Shown one piece after another: positions 10,532-19,354 of a stretch of DNA of 64,000 bases; positions within the stretch are counted from its first letter, which is position 1; each line of letters starts with the position of its first letter. Source of the stretch: Iodobacter fluviatilis (lineage in GTDB: Bacteria; Pseudomonadota; Gammaproteobacteria; Burkholderiales; Chitinibacteraceae); assembly GCF_900451195.1 (NCBI RefSeq), contig NZ_UGHR01000001.1, positions 3,258,931 through 3,322,930 on the forward strand, read 5' to 3'. The notes beneath the pieces were generated by a model. That model made no database searches, was not told the DNA's origin, and saw only the letters and a list, made by a program, of their open reading frames with translations. Both the position numbers and the translations under genes were made by a program.

Positions 10532-12706
10532 GTGATTAGTGTAAGAAAACACCTTCGGGCTTATATGAACAATACATCACTTCTGCGGCTCAGTATTTTT
10601 CTTCCGCTTACAGCTGCTTTAATGGGCTTAATCCTGCTATTAGCCGACCCAGCCCTTTTGCAATCACTGCGTAATAATATGTTTGATCAGTACCAGCGCT
10701 GGTCACCCAGAGAAAACACGGATGATTCAGTCCGTATTATTGATATCGACGATGAAAGTCTTGCCCGCATGGGGCAATGGCCTTGGCCACGAAAACAAGT
10801 TGCCGAAATAACAGATCGCTTGCATGGCGCGGGCGCAGTAGCCATTGGCTTTGATGTGGTATTTGCAGAATCGGACCGCACTACGCCCCGCGCCATGGCC
10901 AATCTCTGGGCGCTCAATGGCCCCTTACGCAGCGAGCTTGAAGCCCTTCCCGATCATGATCAGATGTTTGCACAAAGCATCAGAAAAGCGCCGGTTGTGC
11001 TTGGCTTTACGGTGCAGCGCGAGCGGCCACCCCAAGATGAAATACACATACCTGCCCGCCCTTTTCGCTATATTTACGCCGGGCCGCAGCCAGTGCGCTG
11101 GCTGCATTCATTTCAAAGCGCCATTCTAGCCCGCTCAGAATTTGAAAGCGCAGCCAGTGGCAATGGCGCGCTTAATTTTGTGCCCGACAGTGATGGTGTC
11201 GTTCGCCGTATTCCACTTTTACTGCGTGTTGCCAACGAATCTGTCCCATCACTGGATGCAGAAATTCTGCGCGTGGCTCAGGGCGAAAAAAACTATATTT
11301 TAAAATCGCAGGAAAATGGCCAGGGGATCAGCGAAATACGAATTGGCCGCTATACAATCCCCACCACCGAAAATGGTGAAGTCTGGATGCACTACGCCCC
11401 CTCTAGCCCCAGCCGCTATTTACCTGCATGGCAGCTGTTCACCGGGCAAATTCCTAAAGAGCAATTACAAGGCAAAATGGTGCTAGTGGGCAGCTCGGCC
11501 CAGGGGCTGATGGACCTGCGTTTTAGCCCGCTTGGCCGCATCCTTCCCGGCGTAGAGGCACACGCTCAGCTCCTAGAGCAAATCAGCTCCGGCCATATTT
11601 TGCAACGCCCTGCATGGGCCAGAATCGCCGAAATACTGGCCACACTGGCAGGCTGCCTTGCTATCGGCCTGATGGCCGTCAGAACCCGCGCACTGCATGC
11701 AGCCAGCATTACGGCAGCCTTACTTTTATGCTTGCAGCTGGGTGCGTGGTATGCATTTACCGAATACGCACTGCTGATTAACGCAGTGACCCCATCGCTG
11801 ATTTTTACCGCAACATTTATTGCGGGCAGCCTATTGCATCACTGGATGAGCGAGCGAGAACAACGCTGGATTAAACAGGCATTTTCCCGCTATGTATCGC
11901 CAAACCGCGTCAGCCATCTAATTGAACATCCTGATTCAATGGCTTTGGGCGGCAGGCGGCAGGAATGCAGTTTTATTTTTACCGATCTGGCCGATTTTAC
12001 CTCGCTGATGGAAAGTATCGATCCAGCCCAAGCGGTGGTCTTACTGAATGATTATCTAGACCAGATGATTGCCATCGCTTTTAAACATGAGGGCACGCTG
12101 GACCGGATTGTGGGCGATGCAGTTGCCATTATGTTTTCTGCCCCCATGCCGCAAGCCGACCACCGCGCCCGCGCCTTAAGCTGCGCCCTAGAAATGGATG
12201 AATTTGCCAGCCAGTATTCCAAAGCACTGAATGCCAAAGGACTGCATTTTGGCCTGACCCGTATCGGCATTCACTCCGGCGAGGTGATTGTGGGCAACTT
12301 TGGCGGCTCCACTATTTTTGACTATCGCGCCCTAGGTGATCCAGTTAACACCGCAGCTCGTTTAGAAAGTGTAAACAAACATCTGGGCACACATATCTGC
12401 ATCTCAGAAGCCACTTTATCCGGCTGCCCGGATGCGCAGACCCGCCCGGTTGGACGTTTAGTCCTTAAAGGAAAAAACAAAGCATTGCAGGTTTTTGAGC
12501 CTCTCACCCCGTCGCGTCTCGCTGACTATGCCGGGCTTGAAGCTTACGAAAGTGCTTATCAGGCCATGGCTCAAAAATCACCGGATGCTATCCACCAATT
12601 TAACGAGATGGCCCAACGCTACCCCAATGATCCCTTAGTCCTACTGCATCAGCAAAGGCTAAACCGGGGAGAGCAAGGCGATTTAATTGTTATGACAGAA
12701 AAATAG
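10532..12706 (+). CDS. CHASE2-domain class III adenylate/guanylate cyclase
   Basis: The protein is about 724 aa. An N-terminal membrane helix is followed by a periplasmic CHASE2 sensor domain (about residues 40-345, with IIDIDDESLARMGQWPWPR). Three hydrophobic segments follow (about 365-435), then a class III cyclase catalytic domain (about 475-650). The catalytic domain has both metal-site regions, FTDLADFTSL and IVGDAVAIMF, plus IGIHSGEVIVGNFG. It probably makes cAMP in response to an envelope signal. GTG at 10532 is the first start; ATG at 10565, just before the membrane helix, is a good alternative. It is followed after 8 bp by the HD-like gene and is divergent from the FecR/OmpA pair. 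Confidence 0.88.
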   Translation: MISVRKHLRAYMNNTSLLRLSIFLPLTAALMGLILLLADPALLQSLRNNMFDQYQRWSPRENTDDSVRIIDIDDESLARMGQWPWPRKQVAEITDRLHGAGAVAIGFDVVFAESDRTTPRAMANLWALNGPLRSELEALPDHDQMFAQSIRKAPVVLGFTVQRERPPQDEIHIPARPFRYIYAGPQPVRWLHSFQSAILARSEFESAASGNGALNFVPDSDGVVRRIPLLLRVANESVPSLDAEILRVAQGEKNYILKSQENGQGISEIRIGRYTIPTTENGEVWMHYAPSSPSRYLPAWQLFTGQIPKEQLQGKMVLVGSSAQGLMDLRFSPLGRILPGVEAHAQLLEQISSGHILQRPAWARIAEILATLAGCLAIGLMAVRTRALHAASITAALLLCLQLGAWYAFTEYALLINAVTPSLIFTATFIAGSLLHHWMSEREQRWIKQAFSRYVSPNRVSHLIEHPDSMALGGRRQECSFIFTDLADFTSLMESIDPAQAVVLLNDYLDQMIAIAFKHEGTLDRIVGDAVAIMFSAPMPQADHRARALSCALEMDEFASQYSKALNAKGLHFGLTRIGIHSGEVIVGNFGGSTIFDYRALGDPVNTAARLESVNKHLGTHICISEATLSGCPDAQTRPVGRLVLKGKNKALQVFEPLTPSRLADYAGLEAYESAYQAMAQKSPDAIHQFNEMAQRYPNDPLVLLHQQRLNRGEQGDLIVMTEK

Positions 12707-12714
12707 AGGTCTAT

Positions 12715-14085
12715 ATGAGCACCGCAAAAATCAACCGCTTTATTCAAATTTTCAGCGATGCTTTTACCCGGCTGGATGCAGATGTTCCCATGCCACATAT
12801 CGAGCGGCTGGCGATTTTAATCCACCGCGCCATGGAAAACAGAACCCGAAAGTATCACACCTCCATGCATATTTTTGAGCTGTGCGAAGGCCTAGGTGCA
12901 AGGCCCACACTGGCCGCTCTGTTTCACGATTTAGTCTATTACCAGCTGGACGGCTGCTTTCCCCAACAAACCCATTCTTTACTCAGCAAAGTGTGCCATC
13001 TCGAAAATGGCGGGTTTATTTTGCAGGAAATGAGCCATGACCCGCTTGCCACTCTGTGTGCAGAAATTTTTAACTTCAAACCCTATCAGGCCCTGCCGCT
13101 CTATGGCGGGATGAATGAATTTTTAAGCGCAGTGGTGGCTGTCAGGCTGTTAAAACCCTACCTGCCTCTGAGTGATTTAATCGCCATTGTGGCCTGTATT
13201 GAAGCAACCATTCCTTTTCGGGCAACAGACACCAATGGCTGTGGGCTGCTGGAAGATAAAATCAGGCAGCAATGCAAAAAACGGCTTGAGATAGTGGATG
13301 ACGCACAATGCGATGAATATGTAACAGAGGTCATGCATGAAGCGATCAGCTTAAGCAATGTGGATGTAGGCGGCTTTGCCGAAGCCAACCCCAGCAAGTT
13401 TTTATCATCCACCTGGCTACTAATTGAGGAATCAAACACCCCGCTCAACGCGGTTGGTGTTTACACCCTGCAAGACTATCGGATGGCCTTACTCAGAATG
13501 GAAAAATTTCTGCACGGCTTAAAAGCAGACGTTGTGTTTCATCAGTATGCTGGCGTTCCAGACACCGAAGAATATCAGCGCCTGAGCAAGGCCGCGCATA
13601 ACAATATTATGTTTTCCTGTGATTTTCTGGCCGCAAAACTCACCTCCATTGCCCTGATCGAAGCTATGGCCGTCGAAACGGGAGGGGACTGCCCTGTATC
13701 CATGTTTTTGGGCGATATTCACAGCAGCAGCGGCACTAAACCAGAGCGTGCAGAAGATTACCTGCCCCTGCCGCACGATGCGCTGGATATCAGGCCTGAG
13801 CTGCTGCAGGTTTTTGAGCAGGGGCGCTCAGAAGAAACTGAGCTGGATCTCAATGCCTCCCCCCTTACGGCCTTTCTTTACCGCTGCTTAGGACATCAAG
13901 GCACATTACAGGCGTGGAAACAGGCACAACGCTTTTTCTCCGGCGAGCTATCCTCGCTTGATTTTCTTAAAAGCCTAGACCCTAAACTGGTTATTGCCAT
14001 GACAGAAGCCTGTATGCATATTGCCATTTCCAGAAAAGAAGAACTGCAGCATCTGCATAGCAGTTTATCTGCTGCAGCCGCTTAA
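12715..14085 (+). CDS. HD-superfamily-like protein paired with the cyclase
   Basis: The 456-aa cytosolic protein has no signal peptide. Residues about 44-75 show a YHxxxH...HD pattern (H48, H52, H71-D72; KYHTSMHIFE and ALFHDLVYYQ), like the predicted metal-dependent HD phosphohydrolases of the COG4339 type. The remaining 350 residues are not recognised. It starts 8 bp after the cyclase, behind an AGAGGT site, so the two are almost certainly co-transcribed. A role as phosphodiesterase or effector for the nucleotide made next door is an attractive inference, but is not shown by sequence alone. Confidence 0.65.
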   Translation: MSTAKINRFIQIFSDAFTRLDADVPMPHIERLAILIHRAMENRTRKYHTSMHIFELCEGLGARPTLAALFHDLVYYQLDGCFPQQTHSLLSKVCHLENGGFILQEMSHDPLATLCAEIFNFKPYQALPLYGGMNEFLSAVVAVRLLKPYLPLSDLIAIVACIEATIPFRATDTNGCGLLEDKIRQQCKKRLEIVDDAQCDEYVTEVMHEAISLSNVDVGGFAEANPSKFLSSTWLLIEESNTPLNAVGVYTLQDYRMALLRMEKFLHGLKADVVFHQYAGVPDTEEYQRLSKAAHNNIMFSCDFLAAKLTSIALIEAMAVETGGDCPVSMFLGDIHSSSGTKPERAEDYLPLPHDALDIRPELLQVFEQGRSEETELDLNASPLTAFLYRCLGHQGTLQAWKQAQRFFSGELSSLDFLKSLDPKLVIAMTEACMHIAISRKEELQHLHSSLSAAAA

Positions 14086-14560
14086 ACCACCCGGCTAAAT
14101 ATGCAGCCAACATCTTGTTTTGCTAAGCGGGCTTGCTTATCTGCAGAGCCTGGCAAGGCCTAATGCTTTTTTGCAAGCCACTCAGAGCAAGGGCAAATCA
14201 AGGCACGCCAGCAAAAGCATTAAAAAAAATCAGCACATTAAAAACGATGCAAGCCATTTGAAATAAATTCATACGTCATTTCTCCGGCTTGTAAGGTAAA
14301 TAGTAATGTTCTTAATTTATTTACAAGAACATGCTTACAGCGATATAAAGCACCCTCGTGCAAATTATGCCATCAAGATTGCGATGTGAAGTTTGGTAAG
14401 CCATTGTCTTTTGCAGTACAAAGTCCGCCCCACAGGGCCGCGCTTTCGTCTCCAGAAACCTGTTGCTCCCCTCATCATCCATCGCGCTGTATCAATGCCT
14501 GCCCGATTGCAAATCGATTGCTTTGGGCAATGCATCAAATTTTAACGAAGGAAGTATTAA
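14086..14560. other. Intergenic region with an inverted repeat, no gene seen
   Basis: No convincing coding sequence is present. ATGTTCTT (14306-14313) and its complement AAGAACAT (14325-14332), separated by 11 AT-rich bases, form an operator-like inverted repeat about 230 bp upstream of the protease gene. Confidence 0.5.
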
Positions 14561-15316
14561 ATGAAATTGCGCTCTATCGCCCTTACCGGCCTGTTTACCT
14601 GTTTATTAGCCCCTGCAGCCTCTGCTTTTGATATTGGCGGCCTGATCAAGGCGGGTGAGCAAGCTTTGCAAGCCGCTACACTTTCAGACACCGATGTTAA
14701 ATCACTGGCAAATCAGGCTTGCGTACAAAGCGATTCCGAATCAAAAATTGCACCGGCTAAAAACAAATACAGCAAACGCATGGATGCGATTGCCAAAAAA
14801 CTGGGCACGGATATCAACGGCCAACCTGTTAATTACAAAGTGTATTTAACCAACGATGTTAACGCATGGGCGATGGCAAATGGCTGCATCCGCGTATACA
14901 GCGGCCTGATGGATCTGATGACAGACGATGAAGTTATCGGCGTAGTGGGCCACGAAATGGGCCATGTGGCCCTAGGCCACTCCAAGAAAGCCATGCAAAC
15001 CGCCTACGCTGTTGCTGCCGCACGCACCGCAGCGGGCTCATCCGGCAATGCCACCGTGGCCCAGCTCAATGGCTCTGATTTAGGCGAATTTACTGAAGGC
15101 CTGATCAATGCTCAATTCTCGCAATCGCAAGAATCAGACGCAGATAATTTCTCTTTTGATGTGTTAACACAGAAAAAATTAAACCGTGAAGCTCTTGCCT
15201 CTGCCTTCCAGAAACTGGAAAAACTGGGTGGCGGCGAGCACAGCATGCTGAGCTCGCACCCGGCATCTGCTGATCGCGCTAAAAACATCCAAAACCGCAT
15301 CGCCAGCGGTAAATAA
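14561..15316 (+). CDS. loiP: M48-family periplasmic metalloprotease, LoiP/YggG-like
   Basis: The 251-aa protein closely resembles E. coli LoiP in length and phrasing: INGQPVNYKVY, NGCIRVYSGLMD, the zinc motif HEMGH at about residues 131-135, and HPASADRA near the end. LoiP is a low-osmolarity-induced outer-membrane protease. Unlike the E. coli lipoprotein, this one has a signal peptide ending ...PAASAF without a lipobox cysteine, so it is probably soluble periplasmic. AAGGAAG precedes the ATG. It is a single gene ending at a strong terminator. Confidence 0.85.
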   Translation: MKLRSIALTGLFTCLLAPAASAFDIGGLIKAGEQALQAATLSDTDVKSLANQACVQSDSESKIAPAKNKYSKRMDAIAKKLGTDINGQPVNYKVYLTNDVNAWAMANGCIRVYSGLMDLMTDDEVIGVVGHEMGHVALGHSKKAMQTAYAVAAARTAAGSSGNATVAQLNGSDLGEFTEGLINAQFSQSQESDADNFSFDVLTQKKLNREALASAFQKLEKLGGGEHSMLSSHPASADRAKNIQNRIASGK

Positions 15317-15339
15317 AAGCTAAAAGCTTAATACGCAGA

Positions 15340-15378
15340 GGGGCTTTGCTTTATTTTTAAATAAGCAAAGCCCCTTTT
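15340..15378 (+). terminator. Terminator after the LoiP-like gene
   Basis: A perfect 12-bp stem (GGGGCTTTGCTT at 15340-15351, AAGCAAAGCCCC at 15363-15374) is followed by TTTT. Confidence 0.9.
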
Positions 15379-15535
15379 CACACACCCTTCCCCTGCGATC
15401 AATCTCTGCCTGCATCCATCTGAAGATACAAGCTTAAAAATCACTGCCGTTTTATTGTCTACTCTATTAATATATATGTACGCTATATGTCAGCAAGCCA
15501 ACACACTGCATTAACTACCTTCAGGAAATCCATCC

Positions 15536-16498
15536 TTGCAGATCAAACCATTCTGTCTTTGCCTTGCTATTGTCCTGCTTTGTGCCTGCGGTAAAAAAGA
15601 AGAAATGGGCGACATGCCTGCCGAAGCAAGCACTGCCGGCTCAGCGGCAAATAGCGCCCCAGTCAGCAGCAAAGAACAGCTTAGCTCCAGCGCCAACACC
15701 TATAGCGATAGTACCCGCCAGTTTATCCGCACGGCCGATGCTAAGTTTCAAGTGAAAGATGTATATAAATCTGCACTGATTATTGAAGACATCACCGCTC
15801 AGCTGGGTGGCTTTGTAGAAAAGAACGCCATTAAATCTGAAATTGCCCAAATTCACTTTGAAGCGATTGGCGATAATAAAAAACTAAAACTCACTGAATA
15901 CACCGTAAATGGCGCATTGATCATTCGGGTGCCCAGCGAAAAAACCCAGGATTTTCTGCGCCAAATTGCGGGGCAAATCACCTTTTTAAATGAGCGTACT
16001 TTCCTCGCGCAAGATGCACAATTTGAGCTACTGAAACAAAGACTGGGCGTTCGCCGCAATCAGGAAACGCAAAGCCAAATGGGCAAAGCCGCCAAAAACA
16101 GTGGCAATGCAGAAGACAAAGCCATTGCAATTGATGCACAAGACAGCAGCAAACAAGCCAGAGACAACGCGATTATTCTGGAAAAAGAATTCGCCGATCA
16201 AGTGGCATTCAGCAAAATCACTTTATTTTTGGATCAGCCCTCACAGATCAATCAAACCGAAGTCAGCGATACAGAAGCCATCATCAAACAAGCCCGCCCA
16301 AACTTTTTCTACCGTATGGGGAAAGCAATTCAATCAGGCTGGTATTCGGGGCTGGACGCCAGTATCGAGCTGATGAAAATCTGGCCTTTATGGCTGGTGA
16401 TTGCAGCGATTGCTTTATTAATACGCAAGTTTAGAAAAACTAAAAAAGTATCTGAAATAAAATCAGAGCATGAAACAAAAATAAGCGACGTAGAGTAA
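15536..16498 (+). CDS. DUF4349-domain lipoprotein
   Basis: The 320-aa protein starts with TTG behind AGGAA. Its lipoprotein signal ends at LLCACG (Cys about 19). It has a Ser/Ala-rich linker, then a DUF4349-like region (about 60-245: FIRTADAKFQVKDVYKSALIIEDI, LIIRVPSEKTQDFL), a membrane helix near 283-300 (LWLVIAAIALLI) and a charged tail. The function of DUF4349 is unknown; members are envelope proteins with a helical coiled region. It stands alone, with no obvious operon partner. Confidence 0.85.
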   Translation: MQIKPFCLCLAIVLLCACGKKEEMGDMPAEASTAGSAANSAPVSSKEQLSSSANTYSDSTRQFIRTADAKFQVKDVYKSALIIEDITAQLGGFVEKNAIKSEIAQIHFEAIGDNKKLKLTEYTVNGALIIRVPSEKTQDFLRQIAGQITFLNERTFLAQDAQFELLKQRLGVRRNQETQSQMGKAAKNSGNAEDKAIAIDAQDSSKQARDNAIILEKEFADQVAFSKITLFLDQPSQINQTEVSDTEAIIKQARPNFFYRMGKAIQSGWYSGLDASIELMKIWPLWLVIAAIALLIRKFRKTKKVSEIKSEHETKISDVE

Positions 16499-16638
16499 TA
16501 AGCAAGCCGCCTTGCCATTTAATCCTCTGAGCTTTAAAGCCCATTCTGCAGGAATGGCTTAAACTGCAAAACGGCATCCACCGTGCGGTCGCAGCTAAAG
16601 CCAGCCCTGTAAAAAAACTCACTTTTCGATGTTGGCTT

Positions 16639-16665
16639 GCCTTGCTAGGACGGCCCTAGCAAGGC
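16639..16665. repeat. Palindrome between the DUF4349 and azoreductase genes
   Basis: A perfect 11-bp inverted repeat (GCCTTGCTAGG / CCTAGCAAGGC) has a 5-base loop and no T-run. It lies between convergent genes and may act as a weak terminator or transcript-end hairpin. Confidence 0.6.
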
Positions 16666-16702
16666 TTCATCAATTCAAACATTCCGCACAAACATGCGCT
16701 TT

Positions 16703-17392
16703 TCAACCTAAAAACAAAGCCTCCGCCCCGGCCTTTTGCCGTGCTAAACCGTCCACTACATCCTCTGCCCGCCTGAGCGATTGTGCCAAACGATCGTCAG
16801 CAAATTCATCATATTCAACCGCCACGCCCTCTGTGTGGGTAATGCCGATATATGCAAATGCTGTTTTCACAGCGGCCTCCACATGGTTACTTGCTGCTAA
16901 CCGCCCGCCTGAATCGTAACCAAAATCACCACGGGCAGATAACAACACCAGCCGCTTAGCTTGCCCGGTCAGCATGGGCCAGTAAGGCTGGCCTTTGCGA
17001 GTGCGATCAAAACCAAAAGTCACACCCACCCGTACAATATTGTCGATATATGCCTTAAATTGCGCAGGCGGCCCAAAGTTATACATCGGCACGCCCGCAA
17101 CAATGACATCAGCAGCGAGTAACTCACTGATCAATAGATCGCTTTCAGCCAGCACATCTCTCATCCACGCCTCACGAGCTTCCACGGGCGTAAACGCAGC
17201 ATGGATCCATTGCCCGGTAATAAACGCAGGCGGCGCAGCACCCAAATCACGGTAAATCACTCGCCCATGGGGATGCTGGTTTAGCCATTGCTTCGCAAAA
17301 CGAGCGCTCAGGCGGCGAGTGTGCGATCCATGAAGATCTTCCCCAGAAAAACCACTGCGTGCACTTGAATCAAGGTGTAATAAGGTCGGCAT
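16703..17392 (-). CDS. azoR: FMN-dependent NADH-azoreductase-type flavodoxin-fold enzyme
   Basis: The 229-aa protein has the AzoR fold: LHLDSSAR at the N-terminus (FMN phosphate loop), VPMYNFGPPAQFKAYIDNIVRVGVTF (FMN ribityl and dimer contacts) and LLSARGDFGYDSGG. Such enzymes reduce quinones, and azo dyes in vitro, with NADH. It is divergently transcribed from a LysR regulator (17501), the usual arrangement for a LysR-controlled detoxification gene. Confidence 0.88.
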   Translation of the reverse strand: MPTLLHLDSSARSGFSGEDLHGSHTRRLSARFAKQWLNQHPHGRVIYRDLGAAPPAFITGQWIHAAFTPVEAREAWMRDVLAESDLLISELLAADVIVAGVPMYNFGPPAQFKAYIDNIVRVGVTFGFDRTRKGQPYWPMLTGQAKRLVLLSARGDFGYDSGGRLAASNHVEAAVKTAFAYIGITHTEGVAVEYDEFADDRLAQSLRRAEDVVDGLARQKAGAEALFLG

Positions 17393-17500
17393 GTTTTAAA
17401 CTCCAATCAGTGATTAAATTCATTCATGCCTTAGTTTGTTTTAATTAATTCAACGCTACAAACGAGTAATTTTGCTGCTATAACTGATTTAAATTCATGT

Positions 17501-18418
17501 ATGATTTTAAGTATGAGACCCAGACTCCCCTCCCTTTCTGCCCTGCGTGCCTTTGAAGCAGCCGCGCGGTTAAAGAGCTTTAAGCTGGCAGCAGAAGCGC
17601 TGTCCGTCAGCCCCACTGCGATCAGCCACCAAATTCGAATACTGGAAGACAGCTTGTCTTGCGCGCTTTTTGTACGCCAAACGCGAAAAGTTGATTTGAG
17701 TGCCGAGGGTGAATTACTTTACGCCGCCACAAAAGAAGGCTTTGATTGCATTGCGGCGGGCCTTGAGCGCTTGCGGGCAAGACAGCGCAGCACAGTGACG
17801 CTTTCAGCAACGCCTGCCTTTACCACAAAATGGCTGGTGCCCCGCATGGCGGCGTTTCAAGCAGCGCATCCTGAAATCGATCTGCATATTCACGCATCAA
17901 ATCAAGCTGTGGATTTGCACTCAGGTGCCGTTGATTTAGCCATTCGTTATGGCCAGGGCAGCTATCACGACTTACTGGCCACGCGACTACTGCAAGACCA
18001 CTTTGCACCCGTTGCCAGCAAGCAACTGCACATCCGGCAGTTATCCGATTTAAGCCTGCATCCGCTGATTCACTTTGACTGGCACAGCCCGCCACCAACG
18101 CATTTAACATGGACGGGCTGGCTACAAAATGCAGGGATAAGCGATCTGGATAGCACAGCGGGTATTCGTTATTCAGAAGAAAGCCACGCCATCCAAGCCG
18201 CCCTTGCCGGGCAAGGCGTCGCGCTGCTGAGTTTAGAATTAGTCAGAGAAGAAATAGCAATGGGCCTGCTGGAAGCGCCTTTAACGCCGATCGTCGAAGG
18301 GCTGGCCTATCACCTTGTACGTTCGGCACTAAAACCAGCTGCTGCGCCTGTAACCCTCGTTGAAGAATGGTTGATACAAGCAGCGAGCACTCACCCAAAA
18401 GAATACTCAGGCCTGTAG
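17501..18418 (+). CDS. LysR-family regulator, GcvA-like, divergent from azoR
   Basis: The product is 305 aa. Its N-terminal helix-turn-helix (LRAFEAAARLKSFKLAAEALSVSPTAISHQI) is followed by a LysR substrate-binding domain with GAVDLAIRYGQG, characteristic of the GcvA subgroup. Starts at 17501 and 17513 are both possible; the second gives MRPRLPSLSALRAF, the usual beginning. It probably controls the azoreductase gene across the 108-bp divergent promoter. Confidence 0.87.
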   Translation: MILSMRPRLPSLSALRAFEAAARLKSFKLAAEALSVSPTAISHQIRILEDSLSCALFVRQTRKVDLSAEGELLYAATKEGFDCIAAGLERLRARQRSTVTLSATPAFTTKWLVPRMAAFQAAHPEIDLHIHASNQAVDLHSGAVDLAIRYGQGSYHDLLATRLLQDHFAPVASKQLHIRQLSDLSLHPLIHFDWHSPPPTHLTWTGWLQNAGISDLDSTAGIRYSEESHAIQAALAGQGVALLSLELVREEIAMGLLEAPLTPIVEGLAYHLVRSALKPAAAPVTLVEEWLIQAASTHPKEYSGL

Positions 18419-18492
18419 ACACAGAAATCAGTACGCACACAAAGAACGCCCTACACCAGCCCTAATGCCGTTCACTTAAGGTATTGGTTTTG

Positions 18493-18604
18493 CTTCCCCC
18501 TTTGTAAAAGGGGGATTGAGGGGGATTTGCCTTTGGTTTTTTGCTTATTAAAGCTCAGCGTCTACTGCAAATCCCCCCTGGCCCCCCTTTTTCAAAGGGG
18601 GGAA
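18493..18604. repeat. Long imperfect inverted repeat after the LysR gene
   Basis: Two arms of about 38 bp (18493-18530 and 18567-18604) are near-complements, each made of C- and G-runs (CCCCCTTT...AAAGGGGGATT and the reverse). Each arm is itself hairpin-prone. It looks like a dispersed intergenic repeat pair or a small non-autonomous element. The rest of 18419-18731 shows no credible gene. Confidence 0.7.
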
Positions 18605-18731
18605 ATTAAGCAAAATCGCTTAAGTAAACGGTTTTACTACACCAGCCCCGCTTTTCTCTGTGCCCTCCCTATGCTTTTTTTAGCGCTGTGCCTGCTGATT
18701 CTTTTTACTTTGAAAGGTTTATTCCGCAAGC

Positions 18732-19202
18732 TTACAACGCCAAATACGTCTCAAACTTACTTCTGAACATCGAAAAAAAGCTTCTTACATTGCGGATATT
18801 CGATTGGGTGGCAAACAGGCGATGGGCCAGCTGGTGATAAGCGTTCATATCTGCCACCTGAATAATCAGCACAAAATCCGGCCCCGGCGAGACACGATAA
18901 CATTGCTGCACGGTTTTTTCGGTGGCGGCGAGCTGCTCAAACTCCTGCATCTTTTCAGATGTCTGCACATCCAGCGTAATTTCAACGATGGCTGTTAAGC
19001 CTGCGCCTACTTTTTCTGGCGCTAAAATCGCCACCTGCTTGGCAATCACGCCTGCATCGATTAAACGCTTAACCCGGCGTAAACAGGTGGGCGGCGAGGC
19101 GTGCACCTTGGCGGCCAGATCTTGATTACTTAATGAAGAATCTTGCTGTAATTGTTGCAAGATGCGCTTATCCAGCTCGTCTAAAGCCGTAATGGACGTC
19201 AT
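18732..19202 (-). CDS. Lrp/AsnC-family transcriptional regulator
   Basis: The 156-aa protein has an N-terminal helix-turn-helix (LDELDKRILQQLQQDSSLSNQDLAAKVHASPPTCLRRVKRL). A C-terminal RAM/AsnC effector domain (about 70-150) follows, with YRVSPGPDFVLIIQVADM. It is divergent from glmS across an AT-rich 150-bp spacer. Its target is not evident; it could act on its own promoter or an amino-acid gene elsewhere. Confidence 0.9.
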   Translation of the reverse strand: MTSITALDELDKRILQQLQQDSSLSNQDLAAKVHASPPTCLRRVKRLIDAGVIAKQVAILAPEKVGAGLTAIVEITLDVQTSEKMQEFEQLAATEKTVQQCYRVSPGPDFVLIIQVADMNAYHQLAHRLFATQSNIRNVRSFFSMFRSKFETYLAL

Positions 19203-19354
19203 AAAAGTTCACTATTTAAATAAATATGAAATAAAAATTCACACAAATGAATGGTAATACATATATTTCATAATATATTAAATTTTGAAAGATATATTCA
19301 CTACAAACCCTTTAGCATGGCTATATTCCAATAAATATTCCTTCCGAGGTTGCT

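Noticed and set aside
14386..14631. 81-aa reading frame upstream of the protease
   Set aside because: It runs into the protease signal peptide in another frame and has no ribosome site.
18527..18766. 79-aa hydrophobic reading frame after the LysR gene
   Set aside because: It is built from the repeat arm and overlaps the end of the Lrp gene; not credible.
19203..19354. glmS ribozyme or riboswitch upstream of glmS
   Set aside because: The spacer is only about 150 bp, very AT-rich and shared with a divergent gene; no ribozyme-like pairing was visible.
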